Assembly: GCA_002701395.1 (NCBI GenBank)
Contig: NZVC01000044.1
Span: 1 to 64,000, forward strand
DNA length: 64,000 nt
Reading direction: 5' to 3'
Origin: Maritimibacter sp.
GTDB lineage: Bacteria > Pseudomonadota > Alphaproteobacteria > Rhodobacterales > Rhodobacteraceae
Shown here: positions 51,260-60,813 of the stretch, one piece after another
How the letters are laid out: each line of letters starts with the position of its first letter
Numbering within the stretch: position 1 is the first letter of the stretch
The notes under the pieces: generated by a model
Told to the model about the DNA's origin: nothing
Database searches by the model: none
Seen by the model: the letters and a program-made list of their open reading frames with translations, nothing else
Made by a program: the position numbers and the translations under genes

Positions 51260-51852
51260 GCGGGCGGGACAGAGGTCTCACGCTGCTGGAGCTTGTCGTC
51301 GTCATGGCGATCTTCGCGGTGATTGCTCTGATCGGGGCGCAGGTCATCGCGCAGGCGGTCCGGTCCGACGCGCGTATGGCCGAAACAAGCGCGGCAAGTG
51401 CCGACCTTGCCTATGGCCTTGCGCTTTTGCGCAACGACCTTGGCGCCGCCATCGCCCTGCCCTTCTACCCGCCCGGCAACCTGCCGCTGCCCGCCTTCGA
51501 CGCACCCGCCCGGCAATCGCGGTTCGCGCTTAGCCTTGGCGGCCAGCCGGGTTTCGACGGCGCAAGCCCCGGTCAAGCCCGCGTGACATGGGCGCTGAAC
51601 CCGGCGACAGGCGTCGTCACACGCCAACACTGGCCCGCCCTGATCCCCGGCGACATCCGGCTGGAAAGCCCGCAGGTCACGGTGTTCGAAGACGTCACGT
51701 CGCTGACCGTGGAAGGCTATGACGCGGCAGATGGCTGGACCGTCGGCTATCCGAAACCCGACGCGGACACCGACACGCTGCCCGACGCCATCCGCGTCAC
51801 GCTCGATCACCGCACGCTGGGCACGATCGCCACGGTGGTGGCCCTGCGATGA
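51256..51852 (+). CDS. gspJ: Type II secretion minor pseudopilin GspJ
   Basis: A 198-residue minor pseudopilin whose ATG overlaps the gspI stop codon (ATGA). The cleavage site is Gly/Leu in GRDRGLTLLELVVVMAIFAV, with Glu at +5. A long C-terminal beta domain follows, with VTVFEDVTSLTVEGYDAADG near the end, as in GspJ. Confidence 0.92.
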   Translation: MSGRDRGLTLLELVVVMAIFAVIALIGAQVIAQAVRSDARMAETSAASADLAYGLALLRNDLGAAIALPFYPPGNLPLPAFDAPARQSRFALSLGGQPGFDGASPGQARVTWALNPATGVVTRQHWPALIPGDIRLESPQVTVFEDVTSLTVEGYDAADGWTVGYPKPDADTDTLPDAIRVTLDHRTLGTIATVVALR

Positions 51853-52766
51853 GGAATGATCGCGGCATCGTCCTGCTGAACGCCCTGATCGTCGTGTTGG
51901 TGCTGGCGCTGGTCTCGGCCGCGCTGCTGACCCGGTCCGGCGCGGCGATGATGCGCGCCGTGTCGGTGCAGGACGCGGAACGGCTGGACCACCATTTGGA
52001 CGCGGCCGAGAACCTTGTGCAGATGCTGCTGGCCGAGGCTGGCCGCGACGGGCAGATCGTCCACCCCGGGCAGGACTGGGCAGCCGAGACCCACGTTTAC
52101 CGCATCGGCGACGGGCAAGTGCGGATCCGGATCACCGATCTTCAGGGCCGCATGAATGTCAATTGGCTGGCCGGGTCCGAGGACGAGATGGTTAAGGACG
52201 CCTTCACGCGGCTGTTTCAGCAGATCGAACTGCCGTTGCCCTTGCTGGACGAACTGCGTGACTACCTCGCGCCGGGCGGGCCGCGCAGCCTGCCTACCTA
52301 TCTGCGGCGCAGTTTCCCCGTGCAGCCGCGCGGCGGCCCCGCGCCGACGCTCGAGGCGCTGCGCATCGTCACCGGCTTCGACGCCGCGTCCTTCGCCACC
52401 CTGTCCGATTACGCCGCCGCCCTGCCGTGGGACAGCCGCGTCAACCTGAACACCGCGCCGCCCGCCGTGCTGGCGGCGCTGTTGGCCCCCTTTCCCGCAG
52501 ACGTCCGGACAGAGTTTCTGCGCCCCGACCGCGACGGGCCCATCGAGCACCTGAAAGAACTGCGCGACCTGACCATCGAAGTGCTGGAAACCGAAGACCT
52601 GTCGGGCCTGCCGCTGGACCGCATGACCGTCACCAGCCGCTGGTTCGCCGCCGACATTCACGCCGACCACGAGGGCCGCACCGCGTCGCGCCGCGTAATC
52701 CTGCACCGGGTCGACCTGGACGACGCACAGCCACGGGTCGTCCTTCGCTGGGCGCTGCCCGATTGA
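51849..52766 (+). CDS. gspK: Type II secretion tip pseudopilin GspK
   Basis: A 305-residue protein, larger than the other pseudopilins because of the inserted helical domain. The cleavage site is Gly/Ile in NDRGIVLLNALIVVLVLALV. Residue +5 is Asn rather than Glu, as expected since GspK caps the pilus tip. The conserved ITDLQGRMNVNWLAG and VNLNTAPPAVLAALL motifs are present. It overlaps gspJ by four bases. Confidence 0.94.
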   Translation: MRNDRGIVLLNALIVVLVLALVSAALLTRSGAAMMRAVSVQDAERLDHHLDAAENLVQMLLAEAGRDGQIVHPGQDWAAETHVYRIGDGQVRIRITDLQGRMNVNWLAGSEDEMVKDAFTRLFQQIELPLPLLDELRDYLAPGGPRSLPTYLRRSFPVQPRGGPAPTLEALRIVTGFDAASFATLSDYAAALPWDSRVNLNTAPPAVLAALLAPFPADVRTEFLRPDRDGPIEHLKELRDLTIEVLETEDLSGLPLDRMTVTSRWFAADIHADHEGRTASRRVILHRVDLDDAQPRVVLRWALPD

Positions 52767-52839
52767 AGCCGCCGCGCCTTGCGCCCATAGTGCGGCCTGC
52801 GGACAGGCAGCCGCAACCGCAGGCAGACGGAGAACACGC

Positions 52840-53970
52840 GTGAAACGGGGACAGGGACAGCCCGCGTTGTGGCGACTGGACGACGGAGAGGCGCCGCGCG
52901 GGCCGCACGTCGCGCTTGTGCCCGGCGCCGACACGCCGTTGCTGCCCGTCGATCTGCCCGACACGCTGAAAGGCATCGCGCGCGAGCGCGTGGGCCGTCG
53001 GCTGCTGGCCGAGGCGCTGGGGCTGCCCTCTGAGACGGTCGAAATCCGGCCCTGCCTGCGCACCGGCGCTGGCTGGGACCGCGCCGTGGTCGCGGATGCC
53101 GGCCAGCTTGCGGACTGGCGGTCGCGGCTGATGCCCGGCTGCACCGCGCTGTTGCCCGACTTCGCCGCCCTGCCCTGCCACGCCCGCGTCTGGACCGTCA
53201 TGGTCGAGGACGGCATGGTCCGCGCCCGGCTGGGCGAAACGGACGGCTTCAGCGCGGAACCCGACCTTGCCGCGTTGCTGCTGGCGGATGCCGCGCCGCC
53301 CGACGCGGTGCTTCGCCTTGGCGCCCCGGATGCCGCCGTCGACGCCGCCATTGCCGCAATCGGCGTGCCGGTCCACCTCGACGCCGCCGCGCTGCAGGCT
53401 GCGGGCAACGCCGCACCCTTGGGCTGGGCGCAGGCGACGGCCGGGCTGGACCTGATGACCCCACCGCAGGCCGGTTTCGACCGGATCCGCACCCGCCTGC
53501 GCAGGTGGGCCGCCCCCGCCGTGGCGGCGGCGCTGGCGCTTGCGGTCTGGCTGGGCGGCATCGCGTGGGAAACCGCAGACCTTGCCGCCCGCGCCCGCGC
53601 CGCGCAGGACGATACGATGGCGATGGTGCGCACGCATTTCGTGCCCAGCGGCCCGATCCTCGACATCCGCGCGCAGATCGAGCGCGCATTGGCCGAGGCC
53701 GCCGCACCCGATGCGCCGGACCCCGACGCGCTTTTGCTGTTCCAGACCGCCGCTCCGTGGCTGACCGGTGATGGCATCGAGTTGCAGTCAATCGCGTGGC
53801 AACCCGAAACCGGACTGGTCGCGTCCATCGCCCTTCGTGATTTCGCCACGCTGGAACAGATCGTGGCCGACCTGCAATCCGCCGGGTTCGAGGTCGATCA
53901 GCAGGACACCGGCGTGCGGTCCGGCGGCGGCGTCTCGGCCCGACTGCGGCTGGGCCCGGCGGGGGCATGA
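52840..53970 (+). CDS. gspL: Type II secretion assembly platform protein GspL
   Basis: A 376-residue protein. The actin-like cytosolic domain (1-210) would bind the ATPase GspE, one membrane span lies at about 224-242, and a ferredoxin-like periplasmic domain follows. The GTG at 52840 is chosen because ACGGAG precedes it and the gene follows gspK by 73 bases. The sequence is divergent, as is usual for GspL, and the assignment is supported by position and topology. Confidence 0.85.
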   Translation: MKRGQGQPALWRLDDGEAPRGPHVALVPGADTPLLPVDLPDTLKGIARERVGRRLLAEALGLPSETVEIRPCLRTGAGWDRAVVADAGQLADWRSRLMPGCTALLPDFAALPCHARVWTVMVEDGMVRARLGETDGFSAEPDLAALLLADAAPPDAVLRLGAPDAAVDAAIAAIGVPVHLDAAALQAAGNAAPLGWAQATAGLDLMTPPQAGFDRIRTRLRRWAAPAVAAALALAVWLGGIAWETADLAARARAAQDDTMAMVRTHFVPSGPILDIRAQIERALAEAAAPDAPDPDALLLFQTAAPWLTGDGIELQSIAWQPETGLVASIALRDFATLEQIVADLQSAGFEVDQQDTGVRSGGGVSARLRLGPAGA

Positions 53971-54464
53971 CGATGGACCGTCTCAGCTATCGCCTGTCGC
54001 AGCTGTCGGATCGCGAACGCATCCTGCTTGCCCTACTTGCGGCGGTGATCGTGCCGCTGGCCGTGCTGTTCCTTGTCGCGATGCCCCTGCTTGGCGCCCG
54101 GACCGAGGCCCGCGCCGACGTGGCCGAAGCCGAGACGCTGCGCGACTGGGTCGCCGCCCGCGTGACCGACCTGCCTCCGTCCGGCCTAAGCGATCCGGGC
54201 CTGCCCCACACCGCCCCCCCGATGGGTCTGAGCGCGCTGGAACAAAGCCTTGTCGCCGCCGGGCTGCGCGACAGCGTCACGGAACTTGCCAACCGCGATG
54301 GCGGCGGCATCGAACTTGGCTTCGGCCCGGTGCCTTTCACCGATCTCATCGCGTGGCTCGCCAACGTCGCACCCGGCTGGGGCTATGACGTGGCGGCGTT
54401 CCGGCTAGAGCGCGAGACACCCGGCCTTGCCCGCGCCGCGTTTTCGCTGGAGCCCACGGAATGA
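53967..54464 (+). CDS. gspM: Type II secretion assembly platform protein GspM
   Basis: A 165-residue inner-membrane protein with a short cytosolic N-terminus (LSQLSDRERILLALLAAV), one span at about 20-42 and a periplasmic ferredoxin-like domain. It pairs with GspL. ATGA overlap with gspL. Identity rests on topology, length and position. Confidence 0.85.
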   Translation: MTMDRLSYRLSQLSDRERILLALLAAVIVPLAVLFLVAMPLLGARTEARADVAEAETLRDWVAARVTDLPPSGLSDPGLPHTAPPMGLSALEQSLVAAGLRDSVTELANRDGGGIELGFGPVPFTDLIAWLANVAPGWGYDVAAFRLERETPGLARAAFSLEPTE

Positions 54465-55195
54465 GGACGCTTGTCCTTCTGGTCATTTTCGTCGTGGGCC
54501 TGCTCGCGGCGCTGGCGTGGCAAGGGCGGATGCATCACCTGCGGTCGGTCACGGCGCTTCCCGGATGGACCGACGCGATCACGCCGGACTCGACCGTTCG
54601 CCGAGGCACCGCGATCCTTCCCGACGGATTGCCGGTCGCCGGTCTCAGGCTGTCATGGACCGCGCGGCTGCCCGATAGCGGCGGGTGGCAATGGGACGTC
54701 CGGCTGCACGGAAACGACGTCGACGCGTCGGCGCGGGTGTCGGTGCCGTTCTGGCCCGCGCCGCTGCGCGCCCGGATCACCGACGGCCATATGCCGGTCG
54801 CCGCGCTGGCCCCCGGTGTCATCGGCCCGACCGGCGAGATATCCGGCGCGAACGGCGCGGTCGACCTCGGCGGGACGGCGGACGCCCCTGTGGCGACGGG
54901 CGAGATCACCGCACAAGCGGTTGGCATCAGCATCGCGGGGACCGATCTTGGTGACGGCCCGCTGCGCGCCACGCTTGCCGAAGACGGCAGTTGGACCGCC
55001 GAACTTGCCCTTCCCGACGGCGCAGCCCCCGTCGAGGCGGAAGCCGAAGGTACGATAGACAGCGATATCGTGACCTATGTCGTGCGGATCGCGGACACCG
55101 GCGCGCTTCCCTCGGAACTGGTCGCGATCCTCGACCGGTTCGGTCGCCCAGAGGGCAGCGGCTGGGTGATCGAGGGATCGCAAGCCACACGCTGA
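54461..55195 (+). CDS. gspN: Type II secretion protein GspN
   Basis: A 244-residue protein with one N-terminal span (MRTLVLLVIFVVGLLAALAW) and a beta-rich periplasmic domain with many Gly-Asp turns. GspN is a non-essential T2SS component of unknown exact role. It overlaps gspM by four bases. Confidence 0.82.
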   Translation: MRTLVLLVIFVVGLLAALAWQGRMHHLRSVTALPGWTDAITPDSTVRRGTAILPDGLPVAGLRLSWTARLPDSGGWQWDVRLHGNDVDASARVSVPFWPAPLRARITDGHMPVAALAPGVIGPTGEISGANGAVDLGGTADAPVATGEITAQAVGISIAGTDLGDGPLRATLAEDGSWTAELALPDGAAPVEAEAEGTIDSDIVTYVVRIADTGALPSELVAILDRFGRPEGSGWVIEGSQATR

Positions 55196-55282
55196 GCGGG
55201 AATGGCCCCAAGCCAAAAACGATGATAGACATGAAATCGCCGGTTTCCTAATGCATTGGCGGACCCCGGAGCCGTTTCAGAC

Positions 55283-56149
55283 ATGACCGTCCTGTCGAAC
55301 ATCGCACTGTATGCCTCTGTCGCCGCGCTTGGCGTGACGGCGGGCGGCGTCGCGCTGACCGCGACAGCCCCGGAACCAACCAATTTCGTAGCGCCTGAAC
55401 CGGCGGGCGTTGCGGTCGAACTGGCGGCGGCGCCGACCCTGTCGCCGCAGTGGCCCGAGGTGTTCGGCACGGTGCCGCCCCCGGCGCCGGACCCCGAGCC
55501 TGCCCCGGAACCCGTCGCCGCGCCGGCGCCTGAACCCGCGCCTCAGCCAGCCTCCGAACCCGAACCGGAAATCCGCTATGACTATGTCCTGGCCGGCATC
55601 GTCGCGGGCGACCGCGAAGGCTGGGCGCTTGTGTCGGCCGGCGGCCTGCAACAGCTGATCCGGGTGGGTGACGAACTGGACGGCGGCGAGATCGTCGAAC
55701 GGATCGACGACAAGGGTGTCTGGATCACATGGCGCGGACTGCCGCAGCTGATCCCGGTGTACCGGACCGACAGCAGCCTCTTCATGACGATCACGCCCAT
55801 CGAACCCGCAGCACCCCCCGAGACGCTGGGAGAGGTCGACGTGACCATCGAACGGATGGATCGCCGGTTTCTGCAGCGCACCTTCGAGGCCGCCGGACGC
55901 CTTGTGATGACCGACGAAGACGATGGAACCAGCGCGCTGGATGTTGTCTGGATACGACAGGGCGAGCTTTATGAGCGCATCGGACTGCGCACAGGCGATA
56001 AAATCTTGCGCATCAATGGGTCGATGGTGGAGAATCCAGACCTGCTGGCACATCTGCCAGACGCCATAACGCAAGGCGGGACCATCGACCTTGAAATCCT
56101 TCGCGATGGAACCCGCCAGATCATAAAGGTCAACCTTGGGCAAGGTTAG
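55283..56149 (+). CDS. gspC: Type II secretion protein GspC
   Basis: A 288-residue protein linking the inner platform to the secretin. It has a membrane span (about 5-24), a Pro/Glu/Ala-rich linker (about 60-98), a homology region (YDYVLAGIVAGDREGWALVS, then VWITWRGLPQLI) and a C-terminal PDZ domain (GLRTGDKILRINGSMVENPD). The ATG at 55283 has GGAG upstream; a TTG at 55256 would lengthen it by nine residues. It sits mid-operon rather than first. Confidence 0.9.
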   Translation: MTVLSNIALYASVAALGVTAGGVALTATAPEPTNFVAPEPAGVAVELAAAPTLSPQWPEVFGTVPPPAPDPEPAPEPVAAPAPEPAPQPASEPEPEIRYDYVLAGIVAGDREGWALVSAGGLQQLIRVGDELDGGEIVERIDDKGVWITWRGLPQLIPVYRTDSSLFMTITPIEPAAPPETLGEVDVTIERMDRRFLQRTFEAAGRLVMTDEDDGTSALDVVWIRQGELYERIGLRTGDKILRINGSMVENPDLLAHLPDAITQGGTIDLEILRDGTRQIIKVNLGQG

Positions 56150-58067
56150 CAGAGCAGTCCTTGTCGCCCTCGCGCTGATATGCGCAACGCTTTCGACCGC
56201 ACGTGCCCAGATCGCTCTCGACCTTCGGGACGCCGATCTGCGCAGCTTCGTCGAGATCGTAGCAGAGGCGACCAACAGGAACTTCACCCTGGACGCGCGC
56301 GTGCAGGGCACCGTGACCGTGATCGCACCGGGCACGGTGGATTCCGCCGCGCTGTACGAGGTTTTCCTCAACGTGCTGGAACTGAACCGGCTGACCATCA
56401 TCGAGGGTCAGCAGGTCGACCGCATCGTGCCGCTGGACCTTGCCCGCGAACTGGCGCCGGGCGAACGGGTCCGGACCGCTGGCGGCGCGTTCGAGACGCG
56501 GGTCTTCGCGATCCGCAATATCCCGCTGCCGCAGGTGGTCGACGTCATCCGCCCGCTGCTTCCGGCAGAGGCGGTGGTGTCCACCATCGACCAGTCCAGC
56601 CTTCTGGTCATCTCGGACCGGCGCGAAAACATCGACCGCATCGACCGGCTGATCAACCAGCTTGACCGACCGGCAGGCCAGACGATCGAAACGATCCGGC
56701 TTAGCCATTCCATCGCGACCGAGATCCTTGCCACGCTGCAATCGCTGGACATCGTGCCGCCCGGCGGCAGCCTGTCCGCCGACCAGCGGTCGAACGCCAT
56801 CGTGGTGTCCGGCAACGACGAATTCCGCAGCCGCATCCGGCAGGTGGTGACCCAGCTCGACACGCCGCAACGGTCCGTCTCGACCGCGGTCGTCTCGTTG
56901 AACTACGCCGACGCGGTGGAACTGGAATCGGTCATCGCCCGGTCGGTTCTGGCCGGCGCGCAGGATCAGCCGGGCGAGGTGACCATCGTCGCCGAGCCGC
57001 AGACCAACTCGCTGCTGATCACCGCCCCCGCCGACCGCATCGGCACCATCACCGCCGCGATCCGCCGACTGGACCAGCGTCCCAGCCAGGTGCTGGTCGA
57101 AGCGGTCATCTTCGAGCTTTCGGTGCAGACCCTGTCTGACCTGTCGGCCCAGTTCGGCGCGCTTTTGAACAACGCGCTGTTTGGCGGGGCCGAGTTTTCG
57201 ATCGGCGGTCGCCCGTCGCTGACCTCGCTGGTGTCCGCCGCCATCAACGGCAACGTGCTTAGCCCCGGTCAGGGCGGTGTGCTTGGCGTCGGACGGCAGA
57301 ACGGCGACGACGGCTTCCTCGGGTTCATCACCGCGCTGACGGGATCGACCTCGGCCCGGCTGCTGTCGACCCCCTCGGTGCTGACCCTGAACAACACAGA
57401 GGCCGAGATCGTCGTGGCGCAGTCGGTGCCCTTCGTCACCGGCAGCTATTCCACTGTCGGCGACAGCGCCCTGCCCGACCAGCCGTTCCAGACCATCGAA
57501 CGCGAGGACGTCGGCCTGACCCTGCGCGTCACCCCGCAGATCACCGGCGATGCGACGGTGCGGATGTCGATCGAACAAGAGGTGTCGAACCTCACCAATT
57601 CGACCTCTGCAGCGGGGGGCGAGATCACCTCGAAGCGGACGCTGAACACCAACGTGCTTGTCGGCGACGGCCGCGTCATCATGCTGGGCGGTCTGCTGGA
57701 AAACGGCTCTGGCGCCCAGAACCAGGGCGTGCCGGGCCTGAAGGACCTGCCACTGTTCGGCAAGCTGTTCCGGGGCCGTTCGGTGAACCGCGATCAGCGC
57801 GTGCTGCTTTTGCTGCTGCGCCCCCGCGTCGTGCACAACGACGAGGACGCACACCGCCTGACCGCCGAACTGGCGCTGGACGCCCGGCGCGCTTCGGACG
57901 CGATCAAGCCGAACCCGGACGACCGCTATCCGAACATGCCGCCCTCCAGCTTTCCGTTCGACGGCGCCAACCTGAACCAGCCGTTCGACGCAGGCTTCAT
58001 CGATCCCTATGCGCGCACCCGCACCTTCCCGCCGCTGCCGTCGCGGCTGGAATTCAACGCGCCGTAA
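56136..58067 (+). CDS. gspD: Type II secretion secretin GspD
   Basis: A 643-residue outer-membrane secretin. The TTG at 56136 overlaps the end of gspC by 14 bases and has AAAGG five bases upstream. A signal peptide (1-24) is followed by N0 (FVEIVAEATNRNFTLDARVQ) and then three N-domains up to about 330. The secretin core has LLSTPSVLTLNNTEAEI and VPFVTGSYSTVG, ending in the conserved VPGLKDLPLFGKLFRG. The C-terminal 60 residues are Pro-rich. It forms the exit pore. Confidence 0.95.
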   Translation: MGKVSRAVLVALALICATLSTARAQIALDLRDADLRSFVEIVAEATNRNFTLDARVQGTVTVIAPGTVDSAALYEVFLNVLELNRLTIIEGQQVDRIVPLDLARELAPGERVRTAGGAFETRVFAIRNIPLPQVVDVIRPLLPAEAVVSTIDQSSLLVISDRRENIDRIDRLINQLDRPAGQTIETIRLSHSIATEILATLQSLDIVPPGGSLSADQRSNAIVVSGNDEFRSRIRQVVTQLDTPQRSVSTAVVSLNYADAVELESVIARSVLAGAQDQPGEVTIVAEPQTNSLLITAPADRIGTITAAIRRLDQRPSQVLVEAVIFELSVQTLSDLSAQFGALLNNALFGGAEFSIGGRPSLTSLVSAAINGNVLSPGQGGVLGVGRQNGDDGFLGFITALTGSTSARLLSTPSVLTLNNTEAEIVVAQSVPFVTGSYSTVGDSALPDQPFQTIEREDVGLTLRVTPQITGDATVRMSIEQEVSNLTNSTSAAGGEITSKRTLNTNVLVGDGRVIMLGGLLENGSGAQNQGVPGLKDLPLFGKLFRGRSVNRDQRVLLLLLRPRVVHNDEDAHRLTAELALDARRASDAIKPNPDDRYPNMPPSSFPFDGANLNQPFDAGFIDPYARTRTFPPLPSRLEFNAP

Positions 58068-58068
58068 G

Positions 58069-58103
58069 CATCTTTGGTCTGAAAATATCCCCGCCGGAGG
58101 CAC
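58069..58103 (-). repeat. REP-like element in the gspD-gspE spacer
   Basis: The minus strand reads GCCTCCGGCGGGGATATTT and continues TTCAGACCAAAGATG. It shares the GCCTCC, GGATATTT and GA-rich order with the element at 40521-40570. I recall close relatives in many Rhodobacteraceae intergenic regions. Confidence 0.6.
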
Positions 58104-58125
58104 CAGAATTTTCGCGAAAATTCTG
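58104..58125. repeat. 22-bp perfect palindrome in the gspD-gspE spacer
   Basis: CAGAATTTTCG followed directly by its reverse complement, A/T-rich in a GC-rich setting, 43 bases before the gspE ATG. It could be a protein-binding site or a transcript hairpin that lowers gspE-gspF expression. Confidence 0.6.
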
Positions 58126-58168
58126 TTCCCCCTCGCCTAGCGCGCCGCCCCTGCGGTAAAGTCCCGAC

Positions 58169-59599
58169 ATGGCCGACCTGCCCTTCGTCTTTGCCCGCGA
58201 CCAGCAGCTTGTACTGCAAGGCGACCGCCTGATGTGCGGCCCCGTCGCCACCGCGTTCGGCCTGCGCGAGGCCCGCCGCCGGATGCGCCGCCCGCTTGCC
58301 GTCGAAACGCTGGACGCCGCCGCCTTCGATGCGCTGCTGAACGCGCACTACCGGCAGGGCGCCGAGGATGGCGAAGCCGACCTGTCCTTCGACCTTGAAA
58401 CCCGCGACGGCCCCGGGCTGCGCGACCTGCTGGAAGACGCGACCGAGGCGCCGGTGATCGAACTGGTGAACCAGCTGTTGCGCCGCACCGTCCGCGCCAC
58501 GGCATCGGACCTGCATGTCGAACCGCACGAAGGCGGCCTGCGGGCGCGGGTCCGTGTCGACGGCATGCTGCGCAGCGTCATGGACCGCGACGACGTGCCG
58601 GTGAAACGCGTGGTGTCGCGGCTAAAGGTGATGGCCGGGCTCGACACCTCGGAAACCCGCCTGCCGCAGGACGGACGCATCGGCCTGCGCTATGGCGGGC
58701 GCGACATCGACGTGCGCATCTCTACCCTGCCCGGCCAGTTCGGGGAACGCGTGGTGCTGCGGATGCTGGACCGGCACTCGGGCCTGTTGCCGCTGGACGC
58801 GCTGGGGCTGAAACCGGCGCAAGAGGCCGTGCTGCGCCGCCTTGCCGACCGCCCCGACGGGATCGTGCTGGCGACCGGGCCGACCGGATCGGGCAAGACC
58901 ACCACGTTGTACTCGCTGTTGCAGCTTGCGGACCACGGGCGGCGCAACATCGTCACAGTCGAGGACCCGATCGAGTATCACCTGCCCGGCATCAGCCAGA
59001 CGCAGACAAATGCCGAGATCGGCATGACCTTCGCCGCCGGGCTGCGCGCCACGCTGCGGCAGGACCCCGACGTGATCCTTGTCGGAGAGATCCGCGACGG
59101 CGAGACGGCGCAGGTCGCCGCACAGGCGTCGCTGACCGGGCATCTTGTCTTCTCGTCGCTGCACGCAAACAACTCGGTCGCCGCCGTAACCCGGCTGCGC
59201 GACCTTGGGCTGGACAACTACCTGATCGCCGCGACCCTGCGCGGCATCCTCGCGCAGCGCCTTCTGAGGCGGCTGTGCACCTGCGCCACGACGGCGTCAA
59301 CGACCCCCGACGAAGCCGCCCTGTTCCGCGCCGCCGGGCTGGAGCCGCCCGAAACCCTGAGCCACGCCGGTGGCTGCGACACCTGCGGCGGCACTGGCTA
59401 TGCCGGGCGGCAAGGCGTGTTCGAGATCGTCGAGGTCGACGAGACGCTTTCGGCCCGGATCGGCGAGAACGCCAGCGAACTGGAGCTGCGCAAGATGGCG
59501 ATCCCGAAGGACGGTTCGCTTCTGGCGCAGGGCCTTTCGCTGGCGGCGGAAGGCGCGACCAGCCTTGCCGAGGTCCGCCGCGTTCTGGGCGACCTCTAG
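58169..59599 (+). CDS. gspE: Type II secretion ATPase GspE
   Basis: A 476-residue cytosolic hexameric ATPase that powers pseudopilus assembly. Seen are the SDLHVEPHE block (113-121), Walker A GPTGSGKT (237-244), the Asp box IVTVEDPIEY (261-270), Walker B ILVGEIRD (303-310), the His box GHLVFSSLHA (324-333), and a zinc cluster of Cys370, Cys372, Cys403 and Cys406. It is shorter at the N-terminus than many GspE proteins. It overlaps gspF by one base. Confidence 0.95.
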   Translation: MADLPFVFARDQQLVLQGDRLMCGPVATAFGLREARRRMRRPLAVETLDAAAFDALLNAHYRQGAEDGEADLSFDLETRDGPGLRDLLEDATEAPVIELVNQLLRRTVRATASDLHVEPHEGGLRARVRVDGMLRSVMDRDDVPVKRVVSRLKVMAGLDTSETRLPQDGRIGLRYGGRDIDVRISTLPGQFGERVVLRMLDRHSGLLPLDALGLKPAQEAVLRRLADRPDGIVLATGPTGSGKTTTLYSLLQLADHGRRNIVTVEDPIEYHLPGISQTQTNAEIGMTFAAGLRATLRQDPDVILVGEIRDGETAQVAAQASLTGHLVFSSLHANNSVAAVTRLRDLGLDNYLIAATLRGILAQRLLRRLCTCATTASTTPDEAALFRAAGLEPPETLSHAGGCDTCGGTGYAGRQGVFEIVEVDETLSARIGENASELELRKMAIPKDGSLLAQGLSLAAEGATSLAEVRRVLGDL

Positions 59600-60810
59600 T
59601 GCAGCCCTTCGCCTACGTCGCCTATACCGCGAAAGGCCAGCGCCGGACCGGGACGTTGGTCGCGGATTCCGAGAAGGCGGCCTTCGACGCGTTGAAGGCA
59701 CAGGGCCTGATGGCCTCGGAAATCGAAGCGCGGGCCGACTCTGGCCCCAACCGGACAGCCCGCCGCGGGGCACGGCTGGATGCCGACGAACGCGCGCTTT
59801 TCACCCGCCAGATGGCGGTGTTGCTGGCCGCCGACCTGCCGGTCGAGAAGGCGCTGGACGCCGTCATAGAAAGTGACGGGTCGAAGGCGATGCAGGCCTT
59901 CGCCGCGCAACTGAAGGCGGCCACGCTGGAAGGCTACCCGCTGTCGGACGCCATCGAATCCAGCCGCGCCGGGTTCGCGCCCTACTACGCGTCCAGCCTA
60001 CGGGCGGGCGAAGGATCGGGCGAACTGGCGGCGGTGTTCGGCGGGCTGGCCGACTATCTGGAAGCGCAGGGCGCGAACCGCGCGGAAATCGCGACGGCGC
60101 TGGTTTATCCCGGCTTCGTCGCCGCCGTGTCGCTGGTGGTCTGCGCCATTCTCGTGACGACGGTCGCGCCTGAATTGGTCGGGATGTTCGAAGTCACCGG
60201 CCAGCCGCTGCCCGGCATTACGCGAACGGTGCTGGCCGTGTCAGGCTGGATCGAAACGCACTGGATCGGCCTGTCCGCCGCGTTGGTCGCCACGGTGCTG
60301 GCCGTGACGGCCGCATGGCGCGTCCCGTCCAGCCGCGACCGTATGCGGCGCGCCGGGCTGAAGGTGCCGGTGTTCGGTCGGCTGAAGCGGATGGCCATCG
60401 CAGCACAGTACCTGCGGACCCTGTCGGTCGTGCTGGGCAGCCGCCAGACCGCGCTGAACGCGGCCACGGGGGCGGCAGAGGTCGTCGACGTGTCGACCCA
60501 CCGCGCCGAGGCCGACGCGGTCGTCACCGCCGTCCGGCAGGGCGAAAGCCTTGGCGCGGCGCTGCGCCGGCTTCCGATCCTGCCGCCGGTCGCGCTGCAA
60601 CTGATCCGTGTCGGAGAGGACTCGGCCCGGCTGGCACCGATGGCCGAACGCGCCGCGATCCTTGTCGAGACGTGGCTGGCGAACGACCGCAAGCGGCTGG
60701 CCGCGATCCTTGACCCGGTGCTGATGATGGTGGTCGGCGGCTTCGTCCTGATCGTCGTGCTGGCGGTGCTGTTGCCGATCTTCGACCTGCAATCGGCGGT
60801 GATGCAGTAG
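59599..60810 (+). CDS. gspF: Type II secretion inner-membrane protein GspF
   Basis: A 403-residue polytopic platform protein with two GspF repeats. The first cytosolic domain includes DERALFTRQMAVLLAADLPV, and the first span pair lies near 170-240. The second cytosolic domain precedes the final span (LMMVVGGFVLIVVLAVLLPI). The GTG at 59599 overlaps the last base of the gspE stop codon. It is the last gene of the operon and convergent with the DUF1989 gene, four bases from its stop codon. Confidence 0.94.
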   Translation: MQPFAYVAYTAKGQRRTGTLVADSEKAAFDALKAQGLMASEIEARADSGPNRTARRGARLDADERALFTRQMAVLLAADLPVEKALDAVIESDGSKAMQAFAAQLKAATLEGYPLSDAIESSRAGFAPYYASSLRAGEGSGELAAVFGGLADYLEAQGANRAEIATALVYPGFVAAVSLVVCAILVTTVAPELVGMFEVTGQPLPGITRTVLAVSGWIETHWIGLSAALVATVLAVTAAWRVPSSRDRMRRAGLKVPVFGRLKRMAIAAQYLRTLSVVLGSRQTALNAATGAAEVVDVSTHRAEADAVVTAVRQGESLGAALRRLPILPPVALQLIRVGEDSARLAPMAERAAILVETWLANDRKRLAAILDPVLMMVVGGFVLIVVLAVLLPIFDLQSAVMQ

Positions 60811-60813
60811 CGG

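Noticed and set aside
51807-58103. Long minus-strand open frames opposite gspK-gspL and gspD
   Set aside because: They lie opposite well-supported secretion genes and show composition typical of antisense frames.
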